A stretch of 64,000 bases of DNA from JBGSUZ01 sp964404895 (GCA_964404895.1 CAYOLV010000001.1:930001-994000); one strand, 5' to 3'; shown: positions 41,931-51,450, counted from the stretch's first letter. Notes: generated by a model from the letters alone, not told the origin. Program-made: numbers and translations.

Positions 41931-42985
41931 TAGACGCGACCAAACTTTCTAGCAGCATTCATAAAGTCATGTACCTTTTGAGGATCAGTTCCAATAGGAA
42001 TATCACAGCCTGAAGCTAAGATAAAGCCGTTGGGACTATCTTTTGTTTTTTCGATACAGTCTTTAACGGCTAATTCTATTTCTTCTCTTGAACCCTTCAT
42101 AATGATTTCAACGGGATCCACGTTACCCACCAAAGTAACTTGGCTGCCTACGGCCAATTTTAATTCGCCGATATCATCGCAATTATCAAGACTGAGGGCA
42201 GTAATCCCTGTTGCAACCATATCGTTCCATATCCCTTTAGTTTTGCCACAAATGTGCATGACACTGCCACTGCCCATTCTTTTCTTTACGTGGTCTTGAC
42301 AGCGCTTTGCATAGGGCATTGCAAACTCTCTGTATATTTTGGGACTAATCATGGTGCAAGACGCAATTGGATCGGCTATGCCCGGTGCAATGCCTAAATC
42401 CATAACAGCATCCATAAACGCGATGGTGCTTTCTGTGGCTATTTCTAAAACTTGACGAATAGCCTCAGGGTCTTTGTGAATATCTTTGAGAAATTTCTCA
42501 GTGCCAATTAAAAAAGCAGCCGTTGTAAAAGGGCCTCCAATGGTATTGCCAATACAGACTTGATCCCCAACCGTATCTTGAATGCGTTTAAGTGCTTCAA
42601 TAAATAGATGGAGACGACCATCCTTATGAGGATCAATTATTTTCAATTGGCTGATTTGAGAGTAGTTAGCAATAGCAGGTGCAATCACTCTTGGAATATC
42701 GTACTCGGGGAAAAAGAGCGTTGCGCCCATGGCTTCTGGTAAACCATGTAAACCAGGGCCAATGCTGCAGTTGTCTGCGCCAAACAATTCAAAAGTTTTA
42801 ATGACCACAGCTGAAATGATTTCAGACTGATGGTTAAAGTCACTGAGGCGATAACCCAAATAGGGGGCGAAGCTTTCGCCATTAAAAGGGCAACAAGGTA
42901 CACGGTCATAGGGCTTGCCAGCAGAAAAAGCTTCCATTCTTTCCCTTGGCGTCATTTCATCTTTTGGAATTTTTAAATCGCTCAT
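41930..42985 (-). CDS. UroD-fold corrinoid methyltransferase (MtaA/CmuA family)
   Basis: The 351-residue protein has the family's TIM-barrel features: GNTIGGPFTTAAFLIG (~147-162), ADPIASCTMISP near residues 208-219 and MHICGKTKGI (His-x-Cys near residue 246), with a late ASGCDIP (~323-329) supplying the third zinc ligand. Such enzymes move methyl groups between a substrate or thiol/tetrahydrofolate acceptor and a corrinoid protein. It overlaps the activator gene by four bases. Confidence 0.85.
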   Translation of the reverse strand: MSDLKIPKDEMTPRERMEAFSAGKPYDRVPCCPFNGESFAPYLGYRLSDFNHQSEIISAVVIKTFELFGADNCSIGPGLHGLPEAMGATLFFPEYDIPRVIAPAIANYSQISQLKIIDPHKDGRLHLFIEALKRIQDTVGDQVCIGNTIGGPFTTAAFLIGTEKFLKDIHKDPEAIRQVLEIATESTIAFMDAVMDLGIAPGIADPIASCTMISPKIYREFAMPYAKRCQDHVKKRMGSGSVMHICGKTKGIWNDMVATGITALSLDNCDDIGELKLAVGSQVTLVGNVDPVEIIMKGSREEIELAVKDCIEKTKDSPNGFILASGCDIPIGTDPQKVHDFMNAARKFGRV

Positions 42986-44625
42986 AAAGACACCTCGTTT
43001 AATTCAAAATTGAGACAGTTGACAAATAATCGGTCGTAACCTTGGAGTGTTGATAATTCAATGTATTGGATGTTGTTGATTAAAACTTCAATTTTCTTTC
43101 TGTCTGTTTCGTTGATCAGACAAATTTCTGCGCCTTGGCGAGCACTGTTCCCAATATAGCTCACTTTGTCTTTGAAAGATGAAGGCAGCATACCTGAACC
43201 TGTTAAACTTTCACGTTTGATATGAGCGCCAAACTGACCCGCGACAAGAACCTGAGAAATCTCTTCTTGAAGAATACCTTGATGAGCTAAAAGTGCTTCA
43301 ATACCAGACCGAATAGCGCCTTTTGCCAGTTGGATCTGCCTTAAGTCAGATTGGTACAGTTTTAGAGATGTATTGTTCGGATCAAGGATAAAATAGCGTC
43401 CAAATTCATCTTCGCTGAGGAGGGGTGAAAAGCGTTCTGGAACACTGGAAGGGGTTTTTAATCTTCCATTTTTACCAATCAAATGACTTTTAGCAAGCTG
43501 GCTGATGGCATCAAGAACACCACTGCCACATATGCCTATTGGCGGACGATGATCTATAGTTCCCAATTGAAGCGAACCTTCAATATCAATCTCTATAGAT
43601 TCAATTGCCCCAGCGGTTGCCCGCATTCCACAAGAAATATTTGCCCCTTCAAAAGCGGGACCCGCAGCGCATGAACAACAAAACAGACCCTGATCGGTTT
43701 TCAAAACAATTTCACCATTGGTACCGATATCGATTAAAAGCACATTTCCTTTTTGAAGCAATAAGTCAGAAGCAATAATCCCTGCGCTGATGTCTGAACC
43801 GACAAAGCCCTTAATAGGGGGCAGTAAATAGACTTCAGCATTTCCTAAAATAGGTAAACCAAAGGATGCCCCATCTGTTTTATGAGCACCTTCTAATAGA
43901 GAGAGATAAGGTGCTTTTCCTAATTTCGATGCTGATAACCCTAAAAGAAAATGAAGCATGGGTGTATTGCCGACAAGGGTGAATTTGGAAATTTGATTGG
44001 GACATAGCTGACTTTGATGAAGTAGGGATTCGATGAGGTTATTAAGACAGGAAAGAACAGCTTCTTTAAGGTTTATGGAAGCCTCGAGACTTTGTTCCTG
44101 GTAACCAATCCGAGACATGACATCTAGGCCATATTGTTTTTGAGGGTTGATGGCAAATGATTCCTCAATGATATTTCCATTGTTTAGTGAGACTAAACTG
44201 GCTACAATAGTTGTGGTTCCTAAATCCACGGCAATCCCATAATCGCTTGATTTTAGTAGGTCATCATGGACGTCACTATTTTTGAGTTCAGCAGTTTTTA
44301 AAAACACAAAAGTCTCTTCTTGAGCCGCCCATGTGGGGTTGCAGTCCCAGGTGAAGACCTGATCTTCTTGGGGTTGATATAGGCAAGAGAGACGCCACCC
44401 GTTGGCTCTTTCTTCATTGGACAAGCCAATCAACTCTTCCGTTGTCCAAAGGAAGTCATTGCCACTGTGAACTTGTATTTTACATTTACCACAAACCCCT
44501 TGACCGTTGCAGGGTGATTCAAGGTCATGACCCTGACTTCTCAACATGGACAAGAGGGTATGACCTTTTATATGTTGAAATGTTTCCACCGCTTTATTGC
44601 CCTGAAGTCGAGTGATTTTAATCAT
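42982..44625 (-). CDS. Corrinoid activation/reductive activator (RACE-type, 2Fe-2S plus ASKHA domain)
   Basis: The 547-residue protein starts with a plant-ferredoxin-like [2Fe-2S] domain (cysteines in ESPCNGQGVCGKCKI and WRLSCL, ~37-80). A linker and an ATP-binding ASKHA domain follow (YGIAVDLGTTTIVASLV ~127-143; NVLLIDIGTNGEIVL ~287-301), as in DUF4445 activators. These reduce inactive cob(II)alamin on the corrinoid protein back to cob(I)alamin using ATP. The gene lies between two methyltransferase genes, overlapping both. Confidence 0.9.
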   Translation of the reverse strand: MIKITRLQGNKAVETFQHIKGHTLLSMLRSQGHDLESPCNGQGVCGKCKIQVHSGNDFLWTTEELIGLSNEERANGWRLSCLYQPQEDQVFTWDCNPTWAAQEETFVFLKTAELKNSDVHDDLLKSSDYGIAVDLGTTTIVASLVSLNNGNIIEESFAINPQKQYGLDVMSRIGYQEQSLEASINLKEAVLSCLNNLIESLLHQSQLCPNQISKFTLVGNTPMLHFLLGLSASKLGKAPYLSLLEGAHKTDGASFGLPILGNAEVYLLPPIKGFVGSDISAGIIASDLLLQKGNVLLIDIGTNGEIVLKTDQGLFCCSCAAGPAFEGANISCGMRATAGAIESIEIDIEGSLQLGTIDHRPPIGICGSGVLDAISQLAKSHLIGKNGRLKTPSSVPERFSPLLSEDEFGRYFILDPNNTSLKLYQSDLRQIQLAKGAIRSGIEALLAHQGILQEEISQVLVAGQFGAHIKRESLTGSGMLPSSFKDKVSYIGNSARQGAEICLINETDRKKIEVLINNIQYIELSTLQGYDRLFVNCLNFELNEVSL

Positions 44626-45631
44626 ATAGCAGTCCTTTTTTTAAAGCACATAAATTTTGTAAGGGCGTATCCATACCAAGACCGCAAGCTGGTGAAAGGA
44701 TGCGTACACCATCCAGCACAGCTCTTTTTGCCAACTCAGAAACCTGTTCTTCAGTACCAAATTCCAATGTATAGGTACTCACATTGCCCATTAGAATTTT
44801 ATTAGGCACGTTGTCTTTCACTGATGAGACGCTGGTAACAGCATCAAAACTAATGACAGAATTATGAATTGCCCCAATTGAGCCAAAGACTTGGGTGAGA
44901 CGACCGCAAATATGAACGATGACACAGTTGGGTCGAATCTCGCTTAAAGCATCAATTATTTTATTTAAATAGGGTAAGACAAAAGTGTTAAAATTTTTCT
45001 CGCCAAGGATTTCACCTGTGCCACTCGGGTCGGAGATAGTAATCCAATCCGCCCCCGCCGCTAATTGTCTTTTGCCAAACTCAATACTGACATCTGAAAT
45101 CATTTCTAAAAACGGATGAACATCTTCAGGATTTCGACGAAGATCTTTATAAAAGACCATTGGATCTAAAATAGAAGTGGCTAAACTAATTGGGCCTACA
45201 AGATTACCTATTATAGGGATGTTTTCAGTATTCACCTTAAGATATTCTATAGAATCTAAGACAGTCTTGAGTCTCCCTTGTTGATAAGCAATAGGTTTCA
45301 GTTGTGTCCAGTCTTGAATGCGGTCGATAGCATAAGCCGTCACTTTTGGCTCTGTATGTGAGTTGCCCAAATCAACTGATGCGCCTAGTGCTTCGGCCTC
45401 TACAGTCATACAGAAGGGTACCCCTAGATTCTCAAATACATCTAAGTGATAACTTTTTAGAGCCAGTTTAGCCATTTTTAAAGGGTCTATATGGGCACTG
45501 GGCCAGTTCAGGTCAGCATCGTCAAGGATTTCAGTGACGATCATATTCATCATGCCACCGGGACAGATGCAAGGCACTCGGTCTAGAGGTTCACCGTGGA
45601 TAGCACTAAAGAGTCGTTCTTTTTCATTCAT
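44618..45631 (-). CDS. UroD-fold corrinoid methyltransferase (MtaA/CmuA family)
   Basis: The 337-residue protein begins NEKERLFSAIHGEPLDRVPC, typical of the MtaA/MtbA group, and has NLVGPISLATSIL (~147-159), ISDPSGTGEILG (~200-211), VHICGRL with the His-x-Cys zinc pair (~242) and SPACGLG (~317-323) for the third ligand. It begins three bases after the corrinoid protein gene and overlaps the activator gene by eight. It may be the donor-side or acceptor-side methyltransferase; sequence alone does not decide. Confidence 0.86.
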   Translation of the reverse strand: MNEKERLFSAIHGEPLDRVPCICPGGMMNMIVTEILDDADLNWPSAHIDPLKMAKLALKSYHLDVFENLGVPFCMTVEAEALGASVDLGNSHTEPKVTAYAIDRIQDWTQLKPIAYQQGRLKTVLDSIEYLKVNTENIPIIGNLVGPISLATSILDPMVFYKDLRRNPEDVHPFLEMISDVSIEFGKRQLAAGADWITISDPSGTGEILGEKNFNTFVLPYLNKIIDALSEIRPNCVIVHICGRLTQVFGSIGAIHNSVISFDAVTSVSSVKDNVPNKILMGNVSTYTLEFGTEEQVSELAKRAVLDGVRILSPACGLGMDTPLQNLCALKKGLLYD

Positions 45632-45634
45632 TTT

Positions 45635-46327
45635 TTACGCCTCATTTTTCACAGCTGCATCTTCCAATGAGAGGATTTTAGCTTCTACAAGTTGTTTGGC
45701 CAATTTAGCGGCAAGTCCAGCGTCTCGTTCGTAGCCGTCTGCACCAATGCTTTTAGCATAGTTTAATGAAATTGGACCACCGCCTACCATGACGACCAAG
45801 TTTTCTCTTAAATGTTCTTCATTCAATAACTCAATAACCTTTTTCATAGATTTCATAGTCGTGGTCATTAGAGTTGACATACCAATTAAATGAGGTTTAA
45901 ATTTCTGTGCGGTTTCAACAAATTGTTCACAGGGAACATCTCTGCCAAGGTCAATGACTTCAAACCCATTAGACTCTAACATGATTTTGAATATATTTTT
46001 GCCTATGTCATGGGTATCCCCTTCTACGACACCAACAACAGCAATCCGTTTGTCAGCAGCATCTTGTTCTGGAATATTTCTTTTTAATACCTCAATACCT
46101 GCGTACATGGCATCAGAACATATGAGCAGTTCGGGTATATAATACTCTTCGGACTCAAATAGCTCACCCACGTGTTCCATACCTTTACAAAGACCATCCC
46201 GAATACCTTCAAAGGGATCATAGCTTTTTGCAACATAGTTTTCAGCAACCTGCACAATCTGTTCATCTTCCATTTCAATTACACAATTTTTTAGTGAGTC
46301 TAGTAAAGCTTGCTTGTGTTCAGACAA
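45635..46327 (-). CDS. Corrinoid (B12-binding) methyl-carrier protein
   Basis: The 230-residue protein has the helical cap (~1-90) and Rossmann-like cobalamin domain of the MtaC/MtbC family. GDTHDIGKNIF (~103-113) contains the DxHxxG motif whose His ligates cobalt, followed by GMSTLMTTTM and VMVGGGPIS. It carries the methyl group between the methyltransferases. The start is a TTG with AGGAGG eight bases upstream. It is first in a five-gene operon with overlapping genes, so subunit ratios may be tuned by translation. Confidence 0.92.
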   Translation of the reverse strand: MSEHKQALLDSLKNCVIEMEDEQIVQVAENYVAKSYDPFEGIRDGLCKGMEHVGELFESEEYYIPELLICSDAMYAGIEVLKRNIPEQDAADKRIAVVGVVEGDTHDIGKNIFKIMLESNGFEVIDLGRDVPCEQFVETAQKFKPHLIGMSTLMTTTMKSMKKVIELLNEEHLRENLVVMVGGGPISLNYAKSIGADGYERDAGLAAKLAKQLVEAKILSLEDAAVKNEA

Positions 46328-46545
46328 TTTAAAAACCTCCTATTTCAAATTTCATCCTCTCATTTTAAACATTCATTAGGACGTTGAACCAATAAATATA
46401 TCTGATGAAAACCCGATATGTATTTAAAATACTAATAATGCTTGATATTTGCTGAGGGTTCGTTCTAAAAAGCTGTTCAAACAGAAGAGAATATGATATG
46501 ATTAGTGGTTGAAACATCTGGTCAAATGAGAGAGAAGAGGTTATT

Positions 46546-47994
46546 ATGAATCCAATCCAAGAAGCGGTTGAAAAAAATATTGAAAAATTTAAGGATTATC
46601 CTTTAGACAATCAAATTAAAAGAGCTCTAAGTGAGCTCGGTTTCCAAAGTCCTCTAGAAGTACAAGCCACTACAATTCCCTTGATTTTAAAAGGTAAAGA
46701 CTTAATTGTTAAGTCTCAAACGGGTAGCGGAAAGACAGCGGCATTTGGGATTCCACTATGCGAAAAAATCGACGTAGAATTAGACAGACCTCAGGTGATG
46801 GTACTAGCGCCTACACGAGAGTTAGCAGCGCAGGTTAAAGAGGATATTGCAGACATTGGTAAATTCAAAGGCATTCGGACTTGCGCAGTTTATGGTCAGC
46901 AACCTATGGAAATTCAAAGAAAAGAACTGAAAAAGAATCCTCATGTCATTGTAGGTACGCCTGGTAGGATGATGGATCACATTTTGAATAAGAATATCAA
47001 ACTCCAAGATATTCAATATTTAGTCATCGACGAAGCTGACGAAATGCTCATTATGGGATTCAAAGATCAATTAGAGGCCATCATTTCAAAATTACCACAA
47101 GATAGAAAAACACTGCTGTTTTCAGCAACGATGCCTGAAGAAGTTCAAATTTTAAGCCAGCAGTATATGAAATCTCCTGAAAATATTGAAATTGAATCTG
47201 ATGTGCCTAACATCGAAAAGATTGAACAACTGTATTATGCAGTAGACGGTCTGAGAAAAGTGGACTTCATGAAGAAAATGCTTCGTCATGAACAGCCTAA
47301 AAAATGTATTATCTTCTGTAACACGAAAGAACAAGTGGATAATTTGTTCGATATCTTTAGAAAATGGGATTTTACAACTTGCGCCGTTCACGGTGGCATG
47401 GATCAAGGTCTTAGAACGGAAAAGCTGAGAGACTTTAAAAAGGGCAAATACCGTATGCTTATTGCGACAGATGTTGCTGCTAGAGGGCTTCATGTTCTCG
47501 GGATAACCCACGTTATCAACTATGGTGTTCCTTTTGAACACGAGAGCTATGTTCACCGTATTGGTAGAACAGGCCGCGTGGATCAAAGCGGGGTAGCGAT
47601 TACAATGGTTATACCAAGTGAAATGGATCGTTTTAATGACTTGCAGAAGTTCTTAGGCTATGAAATACCTTGCAGGGGTGGTTATGTAGATAAAAGACCT
47701 AAGGCAGAGAGTAAACGCAGAACAGGTCCAGAAAAATATAAACCCACCAAGCGAAGAGATGCAGGCGTTGCGATTCAAATTATCGGAGGCAGCAATAACC
47801 TATTGAAGTCTAAAGATATTTTAGCCGCTATCAGAAGCACAACTGGAATTAACAATGATGATATTGGCAAAATAGATATGCGCAGCGATGTGACTCAGGT
47901 TGAGATATATCATGGCAAGGAAGCCATGGTTGTCAAAAATTTGAAAGCAAAGAAGATCAAAGGAAAGCTTTACCGAATCAAAACCTTAGGATAA
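46546..47994 (+). CDS. dbpA: DEAD-box RNA helicase, DbpA type
   Basis: The 482-residue protein has the full helicase motif set: SQTGSGKTAAF (~65-75), PTREL (~90), DEAD (~165), SATMPEE (~195), ATDVAARG (~308) and HRIGRTGR (~335). The C-terminal ~75 residues form a DbpA RNA-binding domain (VAIQIIGGSNN....DILAAI), which in DbpA/YxiN targets 23S rRNA hairpin 92, so a role in large-subunit assembly is likely. AGAGG precedes the ATG. A small ORF follows 32 bases downstream. Confidence 0.92.
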   Translation: MNPIQEAVEKNIEKFKDYPLDNQIKRALSELGFQSPLEVQATTIPLILKGKDLIVKSQTGSGKTAAFGIPLCEKIDVELDRPQVMVLAPTRELAAQVKEDIADIGKFKGIRTCAVYGQQPMEIQRKELKKNPHVIVGTPGRMMDHILNKNIKLQDIQYLVIDEADEMLIMGFKDQLEAIISKLPQDRKTLLFSATMPEEVQILSQQYMKSPENIEIESDVPNIEKIEQLYYAVDGLRKVDFMKKMLRHEQPKKCIIFCNTKEQVDNLFDIFRKWDFTTCAVHGGMDQGLRTEKLRDFKKGKYRMLIATDVAARGLHVLGITHVINYGVPFEHESYVHRIGRTGRVDQSGVAITMVIPSEMDRFNDLQKFLGYEIPCRGGYVDKRPKAESKRRTGPEKYKPTKRRDAGVAIQIIGGSNNLLKSKDILAAIRSTTGINNDDIGKIDMRSDVTQVEIYHGKEAMVVKNLKAKKIKGKLYRIKTLG

Positions 47995-48026
47995 AATGAT
48001 TTTAATTGTGATTGGGAGGAATGGCC

Positions 48027-48212
48027 ATGGCAAAATATAAAATCAAGTTAGAAGATGATACGCTTTTTGATTACGAATCTGTGGAGACTTTGGAAAACGT
48101 CATTACTGAGATTCAAAAAGCAGATCAATTTGTACCCTGTAAGGACTACCGCGGTAAATCTTACTTTGTCAATAAAGTGATGATCAAAATGGTCTTTTCA
48201 GATCAAGAATAG
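48027..48212 (+). CDS. Small protein of unknown function downstream of dbpA
   Basis: The 61-residue protein (MAKYKIKLEDDTLFDYESVE...) is charged and soluble, with a beta-alpha-beta-like pattern and one Cys in VPCKDYRGKSYFVNK. GGGAGG seven bases before the ATG at 48027 favours this start over the ATG at 48021. It lies between dbpA and a terminator, so it is probably co-transcribed with the helicase. No family recognised. Confidence 0.65.
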   Translation: MAKYKIKLEDDTLFDYESVETLENVITEIQKADQFVPCKDYRGKSYFVNKVMIKMVFSDQE

Positions 48213-48249
48213 AAAAAAGCCTTCGGATTCCTGTCCGAAGGCTTTTTTT
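48213..48249. terminator. Bidirectional intrinsic terminator
   Basis: AAAAGCCTTCGGA (48215-48227) pairs with TCCGAAGGCTTTT (from 48234), followed by T-run. It overlaps the stop of the HD-GYP gene on the minus strand. Confidence 0.9.
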
Positions 48250-49339
48250 AGTCAATTGTAAAAATCATTTTCTTAATAACCAAAGTTTGGTCTTCCATTA
48301 AGTCTACAATTTCATATCGATAATTGCCTTCCTTACCTGTGATTAGACTTAATTTTGGTCGAAGAGGAAAACCTGTTGGAACAGACTCAACGACAGCAAC
48401 CTGTCCAGTGGTTAATTCAACAAGTGAACCTGGAGGATAAGGATTGATTTTCTTGGTAAAGATTGAAATGAGTTCACTGTCAAAGGAAGTTCCAGCGCAG
48501 GCCATTAAGTATTCAACCGCTTCACTGGGACTGGTTGCCCGGCTATAGGGTCTATCTGAGATCATAGCATCAAAGACATCTGTAATGCCAATAATTTGAG
48601 AGATGATGCTGATTTCTTCTCCACTGGTTCGATTAGGATACCCTGTACCATTGAGTCGTTCGTGGTGCTGATAAGTGGCTTGTTTCACATATGCGCTTAA
48701 AAAATTCTTATCCTTCAAAAACTCGTGACCTATTTTGGGGTGGTTGATAATCAGCATTTTTTCATCTAAAGTGAGGCTTTCCTTTTTAGAGAAAACTTCT
48801 TTGGGAATGAGAGCCATTCCAATATCATGGTAAATTCCCGCCATAAAGATATTCTTGATCATCTCTCGATTATACCCAAGATCCATAGCTATCAAAGCAC
48901 TGAGAATGCCACAATTCAAGGAAGACATATACAAATAGTTTTCCACACTTTTTATATTGATATACTCTAACGGATTATCTTTAACTCTGAAAATTTCATC
49001 AATCATGTCATCTACAAGTGTACTGAGGGGGGAGTTATATTCCATTATTGATTTAGATTTAAGTTCACCACCAGCACTTCTAAAGCCCGCCGCCTGAAAA
49101 ATATCTTTAATTAGGAGCATGGCCTTATTGATCATGTTAGGGTGCAGAAGCCGATTGATTTCCACATCCGAATGTTCATCATCAATGTATATGGTGAATA
49201 TTTGATTTTGCTTAATTTTTTCAATGAGTTTATCACCCAGTACAGCGCCTTTTTTAGCCAGCATAACACCTTCAACCGTATAAAGTGTATCGCCTAAAAT
49301 TGCATTAGATTTGACATATTCAATTGGAATAGCTCTCAT
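48248..49339 (-). CDS. HD-GYP domain protein, probable c-di-GMP phosphodiesterase
   Basis: The 363-residue protein has an N-terminal ~100-residue region beginning RAIPIEYVKSNAILG (DUF3391-like position), then an HD-GYP domain: AGIYHDIGMALIP (~166-178), NHPKIGHEFL (~199), HHERLNGTGYPN (~224-235) and ITDVFDAM..RPYSRA (~252-266). These are the metal and GYP residues of enzymes that break down cyclic di-GMP. A C-terminal beta domain (~300-363) follows. AAGGAGG precedes the ATG. Confidence 0.9.
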   Translation of the reverse strand: MRAIPIEYVKSNAILGDTLYTVEGVMLAKKGAVLGDKLIEKIKQNQIFTIYIDDEHSDVEINRLLHPNMINKAMLLIKDIFQAAGFRSAGGELKSKSIMEYNSPLSTLVDDMIDEIFRVKDNPLEYINIKSVENYLYMSSLNCGILSALIAMDLGYNREMIKNIFMAGIYHDIGMALIPKEVFSKKESLTLDEKMLIINHPKIGHEFLKDKNFLSAYVKQATYQHHERLNGTGYPNRTSGEEISIISQIIGITDVFDAMISDRPYSRATSPSEAVEYLMACAGTSFDSELISIFTKKINPYPPGSLVELTTGQVAVVESVPTGFPLRPKLSLITGKEGNYRYEIVDLMEDQTLVIKKMIFTID

Positions 49340-49553
49340 GGCAAAACCTCCTTTTCAGAAATGGTTATTTATCCTATACCATCCTGAGGGTTTTACAAAC
49401 AATAAATGCACATGAAAACATTTCCATATTATAAGATTGCAAGTGAATGAAACTTAACTTTTAATCTCCTGTAGATAGTTTTATACTTTTAAGTAAGGAA
49501 AATAATCAGACACCAAGTGGACTGAACAGAGGCACATTTTAAGGGAGAATTTT

Positions 49554-50135
49554 ATGCAAGCAGTATGGTCGGATTACTACGAAAACGAATCATTTACACA
49601 ACTTAAAGCGGAAGAAATGCCGCCCCACCCCATAGAATTTTATAATTGTCAATTCAATGGATGCAACTTTGAACGAATGGATTTCTCCAATTATACATTT
49701 GATCGATGCGCCTTTAAAGATTCAAACTTAGCTTTAGGAAACTTCACCAATGCCAAGTTGATGAATGTCAAATTTAATGAATGTAAAGTTGAAGGTGTAC
49801 GTTTTGATTTGTGCGATGCCTTCATTTTGGAAGTCTATTTTGATAAGTGCTTAATGAGAAACTGTAGTTTTTCTGATTTGAATATGAAAAAGTGCAAATT
49901 TGAAAATTCTCATATCTTTGAGTGTGATTTCTATAAAACAAAGTTGATGGAGGCATCATTTATGGGTTCTGTGTTGTCGCGAACCGTATTTGCCGAATGT
50001 GAATTAACCAAGGCGAATTTTGAAGACGCCTCAGATTTTATCATTGATCCCTCAATCAATCGATTGAAAAAAGCTATTTTTTCAAGCAATGAGTTGGCAG
50101 GACTTTTAAGACATTTGGATTTGGTCATTAAATAA
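49554..50135 (+). CDS. Pentapeptide-repeat protein
   Basis: The 193-residue protein is built of A(D/N/C)LxF-like five-residue repeats (residues ~30-170), for example CQFNGCNFERMDFSNYTFDRCAF read as consecutive pentapeptides, which fold into a right-handed quadrilateral beta-helix. Some members protect DNA gyrase from quinolones (Qnr/MfpA); there is no specific sign of that here. AAGGGAG precedes the ATG. It is followed after 28 bases by ogt and may share its transcript. Confidence 0.88.
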   Translation: MQAVWSDYYENESFTQLKAEEMPPHPIEFYNCQFNGCNFERMDFSNYTFDRCAFKDSNLALGNFTNAKLMNVKFNECKVEGVRFDLCDAFILEVYFDKCLMRNCSFSDLNMKKCKFENSHIFECDFYKTKLMEASFMGSVLSRTVFAECELTKANFEDASDFIIDPSINRLKKAIFSSNELAGLLRHLDLVIK

Positions 50136-50163
50136 TATCCAGTAAGAGAGAGGAGAGATTACT

Positions 50164-50661
50164 ATGTATTCATGTCGATTTGATACACCTCTTGGACAAA
50201 TGATAGCGGCTGCCGAGAATCAAAAACTGGTAGGCGTTTGGTTTATGGGTCAAAAACATTTTCCAGAGCATTGTGAGCATTGGGTTGAAAGTGCAGAAGA
50301 ACCAGTTTTTAAAGCACTCAAAAACTGGATGGAGGCCTACTTTAATGGCGAAAATCCTATTTGCACTATTCCACTTGAACCGAAGGGGACGGACTTTCAA
50401 AAGAAAGTTTGGAAACATCTCCTAGATATTCCATATGGCACGACTTCTACCTACGGAGATATTTCCAAAAAAGTAGCTGTTGAAATGGGAAAGCCTACCA
50501 TGTCTGCACAGGCAGTGGGTGGAGCTATAGGAAAAAATCCAATTTCTATCATTATTCCTTGCCACAGAGTGATTGGAACAAGTAAAGCGTTAACAGGTTA
50601 CGCTGGGGGCCTAGATAAAAAAGAAGCACTGCTTCGGTTGGAAGGCTTAGTCGATTTATAA
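50164..50661 (+). CDS. ogt: Methylated-DNA-[protein]-cysteine S-methyltransferase
   Basis: The 165-residue protein has the suicide active-site motif IIIPCHRVIG (Cys ~140) and the DNA-binding helix region TSTYGDISKKVA..GKP..SAQAVGGAIGKNP. It takes the methyl group from O6-methylguanine onto its own cysteine. GAGAGGAGAG precedes the ATG. Confidence 0.95.
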   Translation: MYSCRFDTPLGQMIAAAENQKLVGVWFMGQKHFPEHCEHWVESAEEPVFKALKNWMEAYFNGENPICTIPLEPKGTDFQKKVWKHLLDIPYGTTSTYGDISKKVAVEMGKPTMSAQAVGGAIGKNPISIIIPCHRVIGTSKALTGYAGGLDKKEALLRLEGLVDL

Positions 50662-50738
50662 TTGGAAAGTTGTTAGACATATAGCAGGAAAGTTAATTGA
50701 CCTATAATTGCTAGGTTTAATAGACGAATAAAAGAAAA

Positions 50739-50814
50739 AACCCATTTTGCAGATGGTCTCTAATTAAAAGACTTCAGGTCTTTAATTAAAAGATTTTATC
50801 TGCAAAAGGGGTTT
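50739..50814. terminator. Nested double hairpin, probable bidirectional terminator
   Basis: An outer stem, AACCCATTTTGCAGAT (50739-50754) with ATCTGCAAAAGGGGTT (50798-50813, one mismatch), encloses an inner stem, TAATTAAAAGAC with GTCTTTAATTA (50761-50788). It lies between convergent ogt and the ferritin-like gene. The nested form is larger than a plain terminator. Confidence 0.65.
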
Positions 50815-50863
50815 GTAATTTTACGGTTTGTATTCTGACTCAATTTTGTTCAACTAGAAACTC

Positions 50864-51283
50864 TTATTCGCAAAGTTTTAAAATACGCTCAGCGTGTTTC
50901 TTTTCGTCAGCCATGATTTCTTTAACTTTTTTAAACTGTTCAACATAAGGTTCATAACGGTTAGAAGCCTTTATCTCGTCTTTAGACAAGAGTTTTGCAA
51001 GACGAGTCATACCTATAATTTTCAACAAGAATAGTACTGAAAGAGATCTGAAAGCTTTAGGTTTGAGCGTCTCTCCGGTATATGTTTTTAATATACTGGC
51101 ATGTTTGCCTTCTTCATCTGCCATGAGTTTAAGCATTTCTTTTTGAGTTTTATTCTTTGCTTTTGCAGCTAAGTTTGTATAGAGTGCCATGTCGTCCATC
51201 TCTCTTTGTTGTGCTTTTAAGAGAGCTTTGCGCTCCTTGTCGCTCATTTCAATCTTTTTATCTGATTTTTTCTCTAATTTCAT
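50864..51283 (-). CDS. Ferritin-like (rubrerythrin-type) diiron protein
   Basis: The 139-residue four-helix protein has EMDDMALYTNLAAKA (~28-42), LMADEEGKHASIL (~52-64) and IMADEKKHAERIL (~123-135), giving two ExxH metal motifs. It lacks the rubredoxin domain of full rubrerythrins. It may handle peroxide or iron in an anaerobe. GAGGAG seven bases before the ATG at 51283 sets the start; the longer upstream frame has no ribosome site. Confidence 0.78.
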   Translation of the reverse strand: MKLEKKSDKKIEMSDKERKALLKAQQREMDDMALYTNLAAKAKNKTQKEMLKLMADEEGKHASILKTYTGETLKPKAFRSLSVLFLLKIIGMTRLAKLLSKDEIKASNRYEPYVEQFKKVKEIMADEKKHAERILKLCE

Positions 51284-51450
51284 AATCCGTCTCCTCGTCT
51301 GTGCACTGTATGCTGAAGAATTTACTAACCCTTTCATTTTACGCTTTCTTTTATAACAATGCCACAAAAAAGTAAATTGATAGTTAGATGATATGGTATA
51401 CCCAGTATCGAGCCGTGTATAATGGAAGCAGACAAGTAAGGGGTGCAATG

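Noticed and set aside
46328..46545. Cobalamin riboswitch or sigma-54 promoter before the corrinoid operon
   Set aside because: I searched the 218 bases and found neither a B12-box-like conserved core nor a GG-N10-GC element; the promoter remains unidentified.
51284..51448. Longer ferritin-like protein
   Set aside because: The extra 55 residues have no family match and run across the promoter side of the divergent activator; GAGGAG marks the ATG at 51283.
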